Shown piece after piece: positions 30,376 to 37,711 of a stretch of DNA of 64,000 bases. The translations under genes were made by a program, and so were the position numbers. Numbering within the stretch: the stretch's first letter is position 1; each line of letters starts with the position of its first letter. The notes under the pieces were generated by a model. That model did not search any database. It was not told the DNA's origin and saw only the letters and a program-made list of their open reading frames with translations. Source of the stretch: Polycyclovorans algicola TG408 (lineage in GTDB: Bacteria > Pseudomonadota > Gammaproteobacteria > Nevskiales > Nevskiaceae); NCBI RefSeq assembly GCF_000711245.1, contig NZ_JOMH01000001.1, positions 1,854,830-1,918,829 of the forward strand, given 5' to 3'.

Positions 30376-30377
30376 TA

Positions 30378-30710
30378 GGGAAGCGCTGATCAAGTCGCGC
30401 GCCTGCGTTGCGAGTCCCAAATCGCGCCAGGCAAGGTAAAGAGGCGTGAAGTTTGGTCAGCACATCCCTGTGCTTCCCCCCTTCGGGGCTGTCGCGCAAA
30501 ACCGCTCCCTGCGGTTTTGTGATCATTCCAAATAAACGCCGATTGACGCCGCATGGCGCGATTTGGGCCGCAACCCGAAGGGCCGGGGCCATTTTGAAGC
30601 AGGGTCGTCGTTGCTCGGGGTTTGCGTACACCTGTACGCCGCACCCCTCGCGCCTCGCCCTGCTTCAAAATGACCTCCGGCGCAGACGTGAGACTTGATC
30701 AGCGCTTCCC
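30378..30710. repeat. 333-bp MITE-like palindromic element
   Basis: Perfect 19-bp terminal inverted repeats, GGGAAGCGCTGATCAAGTC at 30378-30396 and its complement at 30692-30710. A second nested pair, CATTTTGAAGCAGGG (about 30591-30605) and its complement (about 30656-30671), and a hairpin CAAAACCGC...GCGGTTTTG lie inside. No gene is present. Together with 30711-30807, where I see nothing, this fills the gap before DUF805. Confidence 0.8.
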
Positions 30711-30807
30711 TGGCGGCGCCAAATCGCGCGACACTCGGGCCATGTCGCAATCGGGGCGTTGCTGGCGGCAACGGATTTTGCGGCGCATCTTCAACGAGGA
30801 GTCGAAC

Positions 30808-31182
30808 ATGAACTTTGCCGAAGTGTTGACCAAGGACTTTCTGCTGACCTGGGAAGGCCGCATCAACCGCCAGCGGTTCTGGGCCTATTTTCTGGTCTAT
30901 CTCGCGGCGTACATCGTCGTGTCGCTGGTTGAGTCGGTGATCGGTCTGAGCGGCATCCTGAGCACGCTGTTTATTCTGGCGACGCTGTTTTCATCGATCT
31001 GCGTGGCCATCAAGCGCTGGCACGATGTCGACAAGAGTGGCTGGTGGGCCTTGATCGGACTGATCCCCCTGGTCGGCGGCATCATCGCGCTGGTGTTCAA
31101 CGGCTTCATCAAGGGCACGTCCGGGCCCAACCGGTTTGGCGAGGACCCGCTCGGGGCGGTGTCGCCGGATCTGGCCGCCTGA
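30808..31182 (+). CDS. DUF805 membrane protein
   Basis: 124 aa with about three membrane segments. The family start (F...WEGRINRQRFW) and the central KRWHDVDKSGWWALI motif are clear. It is a cytoplasmic-membrane protein of unknown function. The ATG at 30808 has GAGGAG upstream. Confidence 0.9.
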   Translation: MNFAEVLTKDFLLTWEGRINRQRFWAYFLVYLAAYIVVSLVESVIGLSGILSTLFILATLFSSICVAIKRWHDVDKSGWWALIGLIPLVGGIIALVFNGFIKGTSGPNRFGEDPLGAVSPDLAA

Positions 31183-31227
31183 CGCCGCGACGCCGACAGT
31201 TGACAGACGCCGCAATCCAGGTGCTCT

Positions 31228-31779
31228 TTACCCGACGAGCGAGATCGCCAGCGCCAGCAGTGAGATCAGCAGGGCGACCGCGCCAAGTCCGCGTGCCACC
31301 CGATCTTGGCCCCTGGCGTGGGGCTGCGCTGCGGGGTCGATGGCACCGGGCGGTGTGCCGTCCGGGCCGCGCCGCATCAGTTCAACCATGGCGGTGGTCA
31401 TGGCCTCCGGGAAGGTGGCGGGATCAAATCGGTTCTGGCCATGCTGTGCCAGCAGTCGCTTCACCTCGGTGGCGTTGGGCACATACTTCATGCCCCAGCC
31501 TGCGAAGGTGCTTTCGGTAATCGGATCGCGCCGCAACACGGTGATTTCGGTGTGGCGCGGGTCGGTGGCCAGCAGTGCCATCAGCTTGTCGATGGCAGCC
31601 GCTTCACCTTCGAGGCACTGGAAGAAATGGCCGTCGCCAAAATAGAGGCCGCCAACGAGGCCGCGGCGCGGATTGTGCCGCCGTGACTGCATCAGGATGC
31701 GCCCCACCTCAGGTTCGATCCCGCTTCTCGAAAGGGCGAAGGTGGCGCGACTCGCATAAACCAACCGTTCCAGACTCAT
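31228..31779 (-). CDS. BLUF-domain blue-light sensor with C-terminal membrane helix
   Basis: 183 aa. Residues 1-105 form a BLUF domain: Y8 (LVYAS), N36 (RRHNPRRG) and Q54 (HFFQCLEG) are the flavin-network residues, and FAGWGMKY supplies the Trp/Met pair of the last strand. A Pro/Arg/Gly linker leads to one hydrophobic helix (about 162-182) at the extreme C-terminus. No catalytic output domain is present. It would bind FAD in the cytosol and be tail-anchored in the membrane. Confidence 0.9.
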   Translation of the reverse strand: MSLERLVYASRATFALSRSGIEPEVGRILMQSRRHNPRRGLVGGLYFGDGHFFQCLEGEAAAIDKLMALLATDPRHTEITVLRRDPITESTFAGWGMKYVPNATEVKRLLAQHGQNRFDPATFPEAMTTAMVELMRRGPDGTPPGAIDPAAQPHARGQDRVARGLGAVALLISLLALAISLVG

Positions 31780-31878
31780 GACGTTCCTTGGCAGTGCAGT
31801 GCCGTTATTGCTTCGGTCGCGGCTGAGATCAGCATGACCTGACGGGTGCGCATCCTAGTGTCCACCGGGGTGTGCCGC

Positions 31879-32751
31879 TCAGAGGATAAAGAACAATACG
31901 GCGGGAATCACCGCCAGCGCCGCGATATTGCCGAAGCTGACGATGGTGGCCACTTCAGCGGGGCTGGCGTCGTAGCGTTCGGCGATCAGGTAGTTCATCA
32001 CCGCCGGGGGCAGGGCGCCGAACAGCAGCAGGACGCCGGCGGTGACGGTGTCCAGATCCAGCAGCCAGATCGCGGCAAGCGCGCAGACGATGCCGGTGGC
32101 AGGCGCCAGCGCGGCGCCGATCAGGCCGATGCGCCAATGCTCAAGGTCGACCTCGGTGAGGCGGACGCCCAAAGCCACGAGCATCAGCGGAATCGCCACC
32201 TGCGAGAGCATTTCGATGCCCGGCAGAATCATCGCCGGGGCGTGCAGTCCGGTGAGGTAAAAGCCAAAGCCCAATGCGGTGGCGATGACGATGGGGTTGC
32301 GCACCCTCAGCTTGAGGTCGAGCCGGCCGCTGACCAGCCAGATGCCCACCGTGAAGTGCAGCGCCACGTAGACGACGAAGGTCACGACGGCCAGCGGCAA
32401 CGCTGCTTCGCCGAAGGCCAGCAGGGTCAGTGGCAGGCCGAGATTGCCGCAGTTGTTCATCATCGCCGTCGGCACCAGCGCCTTCACCGGCATGCTCAGC
32501 AGCCGCGCCACCGGCCACGCCAGCAGGCCCGAGCCGATCACCACGATGGCGGCGCCGATGACGATGCCGCCCCACGCCAGGTCAGCCGGAATTTTTTCGC
32601 TGAGCACGAAAAACAGCAGCGGCGGAATGAACAGCGTCAGGTTGATGCGGTTGACGAAGTCGATACCGTCGGCGTGAAAGCGGCCGTACACGTAGCCGAC
32701 CGCGACGATCAGGAAGATCGGCACCGTCACGCCCAGCACGGCCTCGATCAT
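31879..32751 (-). CDS. AEC-family transporter (auxin efflux carrier type)
   Basis: 290 aa with about ten membrane segments in two halves, the AEC layout, and the conserved MMNNCGNLGLPL motif between the halves. Members export organic acids or similar solutes. It overlaps the end of the PanE-like gene by four bases (ATGA), so the two are one transcript and may share a metabolite. Confidence 0.87.
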   Translation of the reverse strand: MIEAVLGVTVPIFLIVAVGYVYGRFHADGIDFVNRINLTLFIPPLLFFVLSEKIPADLAWGGIVIGAAIVVIGSGLLAWPVARLLSMPVKALVPTAMMNNCGNLGLPLTLLAFGEAALPLAVVTFVVYVALHFTVGIWLVSGRLDLKLRVRNPIVIATALGFGFYLTGLHAPAMILPGIEMLSQVAIPLMLVALGVRLTEVDLEHWRIGLIGAALAPATGIVCALAAIWLLDLDTVTAGVLLLFGALPPAVMNYLIAERYDASPAEVATIVSFGNIAALAVIPAVLFFIL

Positions 32752-33695
32752 CGCAGTGCCCAGCCGAGCAGCGTGGCGATGCTGCGGGTGTAGGGCGCGT
32801 CCAGCCCCTGCTGTTCACAGCGGCGGATGACCGGCCCGCAGATGGCGTCGAGTTCCGGCAAGCGGCCGCGCTCGCGGTCGATGAGCATTGATGGCTTGAT
32901 GGAGTCGAAAGTCGAGATCAGCTCATGCATCGCGTCGACCGCAGCGGCGTCCAGGTGCACGCCGTCGGCGCGCGCCGCCACGCCCGCTTCGGCCATCAGG
33001 TGATGGACCATCTTCGTCATCTCGGCATCGCCGGTCAGCACACCGGTTTCGACTTGCAGCAGCGCGGCCAGCGGGTTCACGCCATTGTTGATGATCAGCT
33101 TGCGCCACAGCTCGGTGTGCATCTCATCGCTGATCTCGGTGGGAATGCCGGCAGCGGTGAACACCCTGGCCAGTTGATCCATGCGGGCGCGGTCGGCCAG
33201 GCCCTCACGCGCGTTCGGCCATGCGCCGATGATGGTTTCGCAGGGCCCGGTGGCGCGTACCAGGCCGGGCTCGACAATGTGGGCGCCGATGCGCCGCGTC
33301 AGCCCCGCAGCGACCCGGGACGCGCCGAGCACTTCGACCAGTTGGGCCTCGTTGTCGACGCCGTTCTGCAGCGACACCAGCAGGGGCCCCTCGTCAGGCG
33401 GCAAGGCGGCGAGGGCAGGTGCCAGCGCTGCGGCCACGTCGCGGGTGGCCGTGGCCTTGACGCAGATCAGCGCCACGTCGAAGTCGTCAAGCCGCGCGGC
33501 GGTCAGGTCGGACATTGACAGCGTGGTGACCTGGCCGTGGTAGTGGTGATGGGGGTGTTCAAGACGCAGGCCCGTCGCCGTCAAGGCCGCACCGTGCTCG
33601 CCCTGTACGACGAACGACACCGCGTGCCCCGCAGGGATGAGCCGGCTGCCGAAGTAGGCGCCGATGCCGCCGGCGCCGAGGATGAGAATGTTCAT
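32748..33695 (-). CDS. panE: 2-dehydropantoate 2-reductase (PanE/ApbA family)
   Basis: 315 aa. The Rossmann motif is ILGAGGIGAYFG at the N-terminus; KLIINNGVNPLAAL holds the catalytic Lys and Asn, and the helical C-terminal domain is complete. It would reduce ketopantoate to pantoate with NADPH, in coenzyme A synthesis; KPR paralogues with other substrates also exist. First gene of a pair with the AEC transporter. Confidence 0.85.
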   Translation of the reverse strand: MNILILGAGGIGAYFGSRLIPAGHAVSFVVQGEHGAALTATGLRLEHPHHHYHGQVTTLSMSDLTAARLDDFDVALICVKATATRDVAAALAPALAALPPDEGPLLVSLQNGVDNEAQLVEVLGASRVAAGLTRRIGAHIVEPGLVRATGPCETIIGAWPNAREGLADRARMDQLARVFTAAGIPTEISDEMHTELWRKLIINNGVNPLAALLQVETGVLTGDAEMTKMVHHLMAEAGVAARADGVHLDAAAVDAMHELISTFDSIKPSMLIDRERGRLPELDAICGPVIRRCEQQGLDAPYTRSIATLLGWALR

Positions 33696-33768
33696 CTGCG
33701 CATTGTAAATATCTGCCCATCGATACTCTGAGCGCAGCGAGGCTTGGTTCGGATAGGCCTGGGTGATA

Positions 33769-33790
33769 GTCTTACCGAACGTCTTACCGA
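33769..33790 (+). promoter_or_regulatory. Direct repeats before the toxin-antitoxin genes
   Basis: GTCTTACCGA occurs twice, 33769-33778 and 33781-33790, spaced 12 bp start to start, ending 12 bases before the antitoxin ATG. A GTTCGG/CCGAAC inverted pair (about 33747 and 33775) overlaps. Such repeats are plausible binding sites for the antitoxin. Confidence 0.45.
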
Positions 33791-33802
33791 GAGGAATACG
33801 TC

Positions 33803-34069
33803 ATGTTCAACGTCTTGGTCTCGAGCAAGGGACAAGTGGTGATTCCCAAGCCGCTGCGCGATCGTCTGGGAATCAGCGAAGGCACGCTCGTTTCGTTTGC
33901 CGAAGATGCGCAGGGCCTGCACATGCGGGTGCAAAGGGCGCCGAGCGGTGACGACATCGCGCTGTCGCTGGAAGGCGGGCTGGGTCTGGCCGCGCACAAT
34001 GGACCTGCACGCACGCCTGCCGAGATGCGTGATGCCGTACGCGCGACATTCGGCGCCAGGCGCCGCTGA
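33803..34069 (+). CDS. vapB: AbrB/MazE-fold antitoxin (VapB type)
   Basis: 88 aa. The N-terminal swapped-hairpin domain shows VSSKGQVVIPKPLRDRLGI, the AbrB-family DNA-binding signature; the C-terminal half is the toxin-binding tail. Its stop overlaps the toxin ATG (TGATG). It would neutralise the PIN toxin and repress the pair. Confidence 0.9.
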   Translation: MFNVLVSSKGQVVIPKPLRDRLGISEGTLVSFAEDAQGLHMRVQRAPSGDDIALSLEGGLGLAAHNGPARTPAEMRDAVRATFGARRR

Positions 34070-34470
34070 TGTGGGCCGTCGATACCAATCTGCTGGTGCG
34101 CTACTACACCCGGGACGACGAAAAGCAGAGCCGTCGCGCGCTGGCCTGGCTGCAAGCGCAGGCGCCCTGCTTCGTGCCCGTGACCGTGGTGCAGGAGTTG
34201 TATTGGGTGCTGGCAAGCGCCTACGACATGCCGCAGGCCAAGGTGCTGAAGGTGATCGCGCATCTGAACGGCAGCCCGGCATTTGCCGTGGAGTCGTCTG
34301 CTGAGGTCCATCGGGCGTTACAGGCAGCGACGCGCGGTCTGGACTTTGCTGATGCGCTGCATTGGGCGTTGAGCCACGGCTGCGAAGGCGTGGTCACCTT
34401 TGACGATCGCGGCTTTGCGCGCAAAGCCAAGAAGCTTGGACTGAAGCCGGTCGTCGCGCTGCCCGGCTGA
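34069..34470 (+). CDS. vapC: PIN-domain toxin (VapC type)
   Basis: 133 aa. The acidic PIN residues are D5 (AVDTNLLVRY), E45-region (VQELYWVL), and the C-terminal DFADALH and TFDDRGF aspartates. It is a metal-dependent RNase, target unknown. Coupled to the antitoxin by a one-base overlap and convergent with the TetR gene three bases on. Confidence 0.92.
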   Translation: MWAVDTNLLVRYYTRDDEKQSRRALAWLQAQAPCFVPVTVVQELYWVLASAYDMPQAKVLKVIAHLNGSPAFAVESSAEVHRALQAATRGLDFADALHWALSHGCEGVVTFDDRGFARKAKKLGLKPVVALPG

Positions 34471-34473
34471 GAT

Positions 34474-35157
34474 TCAGGCGAGTGGACCGGCCCTGGGCGG
34501 CCGCGTCGAGACATTCTTTCGTACCCTGAGCTGGCTGCCCATGAGTTGCGCGTAGGCCTCCAGTTGATAGCGCAGCAGCGCCGGGTCGGGCGCCAGGTGC
34601 GACTGCGCCGCAAGCCCGTGCAGAAAGCAGGCGAGTTGCACGAACACCGTGCGCGGCTTCACCACGGCGCCTGGCGCGGCGGCAAAGTAGTGATCGACGG
34701 CGGGCTCGTACTGCATGCGCACACGTACCAGCAAGGTGGCGAGCGCGGCGGCCAGTTCGGTGTCCTGGTGGCTGGCGGTGAGCAGCGCCTGGTAGGCGAG
34801 AAAACGCTCGCCGCTGAACAGCTGGTCCCAGGCGCCGGTCACGGTTTGCTTGAGGCGACCGCCGGGGTCGGGCAGGGCCAGCAGCACGTTGCCGAGGTCA
34901 CGGTACACCTGGCGAAACAGGTCCTCGGCGGCTTCCAGCATCAACTGCTGACGCGAGCCGAAGTGATGCACCTGCGCGCCGCGCGAGACACCGGCCTCGG
35001 CGACGATCATCGCCAGGGTTGCGCCCTGGTAGCCGTGCCGGGCCAGGCAGGTCACGGTGGCATCCAGCAGGCGCCGCCGGGTGTCGGCGCTGCGGTCGGC
35101 CTGGCGGCGTCGGGGCGCGGGGCGTTCGGCGATGCGCGGTGCGGGGGGGCTTGTCAT
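34474..35157 (-). CDS. TetR-family transcriptional regulator
   Basis: 227 aa. After a basic leader, the TetR helix-turn-helix (about 32-80: RRRLLDATVTCLARHGYQGAT, given in part, and SRGAQVHHFGSRQQL) is clear; the ligand domain is diverse. ATG at 35157 is preferred because the alternative at 35169 lies inside the palindromic operator. It is divergent from the acyl-CoA dehydrogenase gene, so it likely senses an acyl-CoA and controls that gene and itself. Confidence 0.88.
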   Translation of the reverse strand: MTSPPAPRIAERPAPRRRQADRSADTRRRLLDATVTCLARHGYQGATLAMIVAEAGVSRGAQVHHFGSRQQLMLEAAEDLFRQVYRDLGNVLLALPDPGGRLKQTVTGAWDQLFSGERFLAYQALLTASHQDTELAAALATLLVRVRMQYEPAVDHYFAAAPGAVVKPRTVFVQLACFLHGLAAQSHLAPDPALLRYQLEAYAQLMGSQLRVRKNVSTRPPRAGPLA

Positions 35158-35165
35158 GATTTTCA

Positions 35166-35187
35166 ACATACGATCCGGACGGTATGT
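35166..35187. promoter_or_regulatory. 22-bp palindromic operator (TetR)
   Basis: ACATACGATCC followed by GGACGGTATGT: a near-perfect 22-bp palindrome (arms ACATAC and GTATGT plus a TCCGGA centre) between the divergent regulator and acyl-CoA dehydrogenase genes, where a TetR dimer would bind. Confidence 0.75.
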
Positions 35188-35242
35188 AAATATACGCGCA
35201 TTCCAATCGTTCATTTCTCCTTTCTTAGATCCGAGGTCGCCC

Positions 35243-36382
35243 ATGATTCCCCGCACCCTGTTCACCGCTGAGCACGAAGATTTTCGCAAGACCGTCCGCC
35301 GCTTCTTCGAAACCGAAGTGGTGCCCAACCGCGACGCCTGGGACGAGCAGCAACACGTTGACCGCGTTTTGTGGAACAAGGCCGGCGAGCTGGGCCTGTT
35401 GTGCGTGACCATGCCCGAGGAATACGGCGGCCTGGGCGTGGACCGCACCTACAGCACCATCCTGATGGAAGAGCAGTCCTACGCCGGGGATTCGGGCGTT
35501 GGTTTTGCGCTCCACTCCGACATCGTGGCGCCGTACATCAACAACTTCGGCAATCACGAGCAGAAATTGAAGTACCTGCCGAAGCTGGCCTCCGGCGAAA
35601 TGGTGGGTGCCATTGCGATGACCGAGCCCGGCACGGGCTCTGACCTGCAGGGCGTCAAGACCACGGCCGTGCTTGATGGCGATGACTACGTGCTCAACGG
35701 CTCGAAGATTTTCATCACCAATGGTTATCTGTCCGATCTTGTCGTTGTGGTGGCCAAAACCGGCAACAGCGGTGAAGGCGCCAAAGACATCTCGCTGTTG
35801 CTGGTCGAAGCCAGCAGCCCCGGCTTCACCAAGGGCAAGCCGCTGAAGAAAGTCGGCATGAAGGCGCAGGACACCTGCGAGCTGTTCTTCAACGACGTGC
35901 GCGTGCCCAAGGCCAATCTGCTGGGCCAGCAGGGCATGGGCTTCATCATGTTGATGAAGGAACTGGCCTGGGAGCGCCTGATCATCGCCATCACCTCGGT
36001 CGCCGGTGCCGAGGCCGCCATGAAACACACCTTGGAGTACACCCGCAGTCGCAAGGTGTTCGGCAAGCCGGTCGCCAGCTTCCAGAACACCCGCTTCAAG
36101 CTGGCCGAGATGAAGTCTGAACTGGCCATCGCCCGAGTCTATGTGGACCGCTGCCTTGAGATGACCCTGGCCGGCAAGCTCGGTGTTGAAGACGCGGCGA
36201 TTGCCAAGTACTGGACGTCTGATCTGATGAACAAGGTCATCGACGACTGCGTGCAACTGCACGGCGGCTACGGCTACATGCTGGAATACCCGGTGGCCCG
36301 CGCCTGGATCGATGCCCGCGCGCAGCGCATCTATGGCGGCACCAATGAGATCATGAAGGAGCTCATCGCCCGTACGCTTTAG
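35243..36382 (+). CDS. Acyl-CoA dehydrogenase (long-chain type)
   Basis: 379 aa FAD enzyme. Signature 1 is [25 protein letters not shown] and [15 protein letters not shown] close the C-terminal domain. The YEGT-type catalytic Glu of medium-chain enzymes is Gly here; the Glu in LAWERL would be the base, as in long-chain and isovaleryl enzymes. It oxidises acyl-CoA to enoyl-CoA. The TetR operator is directly upstream. Confidence 0.92.
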   Translation: MIPRTLFTAEHEDFRKTVRRFFETEVVPNRDAWDEQQHVDRVLWNKAGELGLLCVTMPEEYGGLGVDRTYSTILMEEQSYAGDSGVGFALHSDIVAPYINNFGNHEQKLKYLPKLASGEMVGAIAMTEPGTGSDLQGVKTTAVLDGDDYVLNGSKIFITNGYLSDLVVVVAKTGNSGEGAKDISLLLVEASSPGFTKGKPLKKVGMKAQDTCELFFNDVRVPKANLLGQQGMGFIMLMKELAWERLIIAITSVAGAEAAMKHTLEYTRSRKVFGKPVASFQNTRFKLAEMKSELAIARVYVDRCLEMTLAGKLGVEDAAIAKYWTSDLMNKVIDDCVQLHGGYGYMLEYPVARAWIDARAQRIYGGTNEIMKELIARTL

Positions 36383-36389
36383 AGGCAAG

Positions 36390-36531
36390 AAAAGCGTTCA
36401 ACGCAAAGGCGCAAAGAACAGCCAAGCAAGGACGCGAAGAAAAGCAAAGAAATAAGGTCAAGCCACATCTCTTAAATCTTCTTTCTCCGCGTCCTCTCTT
36501 TTCCCTTTGCGCCTTTGCGTTAAAAGCGGTT
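36390..36531. repeat. Palindromic intergenic repeat, copy A
   Basis: Starts AAAGCGTTCAACGCAAAGG and closes with its near complement (CTTTGCGCCTTTGCGTTAA region), forming a long imperfect hairpin between the dehydrogenase and CoA-transferase genes. Related copies lie at 48690-48829 and 57562-57665. Confidence 0.8.
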
Positions 36532-36574
36532 GACTTTGCTGTTGCCACACTCATCACCGAGAGAGATCCAGCCC

Positions 36575-37693
36575 GTGTCCCAGAACCCTCCGCTCAATCC
36601 CTTGCTCAAGGGCATCCGTATTCTCGATGTCTCCCGTCTGCTACCCGGCCCGTTCTGCTCGTTCTATCTGGCGCAGATGGGCGCCGAGGTGATCAAGATT
36701 GAAGAGCCGGGGGTTGGCGACTATGCGCGCGACATGTCGGCCGAGCTGTTCACCCTGGTGAATCGCGGCAAGCAGTCGGTGGTGCTCGATCTACGCAAAC
36801 CGGAAGACGCTGAAGCCTTCCGGAAGCTGGCCGATACCGCTGACGTGGTGCTCGAATCCTTTCGTCCGGGCGTGATGAAAAAGCTGGGCTGCGACTACGA
36901 CACCCTGCGTGCCCGCAACCCGAAGCTGGTCTACGCGGCGCTCACCGGCTATGGCCAGACCGGGCCCTACGCCAACCGCCCGGGGCACGACATGAATTAC
37001 CGCGCCTACGCCGGCGAGCTGGACCAGAACGCGGTGGCGGGCGGTGCGCCGGTGCAGGGCAATGTGCAGTTCGCCGACCTTGCCGGTGGGGCACTGACCT
37101 GCGCGGTGGGCATCCTCGGCGCCGTCATCGGCGCACAGGCATCAGGGCAGGGCACGATGGTTGACGTCGGCATGATGGACGGCACCATGGCGCTGCAGAT
37201 GGCAGCGCTGGGCACGCGCCGCGCCATGGGCGCCACCCCGCCGCGCGGCCATGATTTTCTCGGCGGTGGACTGCCCAACTACTTCATCTACGAAACCTGC
37301 GACGGCAAGCATTTGGCCATGGGCGCGCTGGAGCCGAAGTTCTTCAAGCGCACGCTGGAATTGGCCGGCGCGCAAGACCTGCTGAAATTGCCGATGGTGC
37401 CCGGCCCCAAAGGCGAGCCGCTGCGTGACGCGCTCAAGGCATTGATCAAGACCCGCACCCGCGACGAGTGGGAAGCGCTGCTGGCCCACGAAGACACCTG
37501 TGTCAGCGGCATTTACACGCTGGACGAAGCCCTGCTCAACGAACAGGTGACGGCGCGCGGTTTTGTCGAAGACGTGGGCGGCAAGCCCGCCTTCGGCCTG
37601 CCCATCCGCTTCAGCCACGCCGCGCCCACCGGCGGCGACAGCCCGAGGCTAGGTGAACACACCGACGCGGTTTTGGGCCGGCCGCCGCGCTGA
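36575..37693 (+). CDS. CaiB/BaiF-type CoA transferase / alpha-methylacyl-CoA racemase family
   Basis: 372 aa class III CoA transferase. GIRILDVSRLLPGPFCS near the N-terminus, AEVIKIEEP, and GYGQTGPYANRPGHDMNY with the catalytic-type Asp are present. The GTG at 36575 (VSQNPPLNPL) is preferred, as the longer TTG frame reads into the repeat. Downstream of the acyl-CoA dehydrogenase, it likely racemises or activates branched acyl-CoA. Confidence 0.85.
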   Translation: MSQNPPLNPLLKGIRILDVSRLLPGPFCSFYLAQMGAEVIKIEEPGVGDYARDMSAELFTLVNRGKQSVVLDLRKPEDAEAFRKLADTADVVLESFRPGVMKKLGCDYDTLRARNPKLVYAALTGYGQTGPYANRPGHDMNYRAYAGELDQNAVAGGAPVQGNVQFADLAGGALTCAVGILGAVIGAQASGQGTMVDVGMMDGTMALQMAALGTRRAMGATPPRGHDFLGGGLPNYFIYETCDGKHLAMGALEPKFFKRTLELAGAQDLLKLPMVPGPKGEPLRDALKALIKTRTRDEWEALLAHEDTCVSGIYTLDEALLNEQVTARGFVEDVGGKPAFGLPIRFSHAAPTGGDSPRLGEHTDAVLGRPPR

Positions 37694-37711
37694 GCGGCGA
37701 CCGGGTCCGCT

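Noticed and set aside
31846-32793. Plus-strand 315-codon frame opposite the AEC transporter
   Set aside because: Low-complexity His/Gln/Arg product, antisense to a clear polytopic membrane protein.
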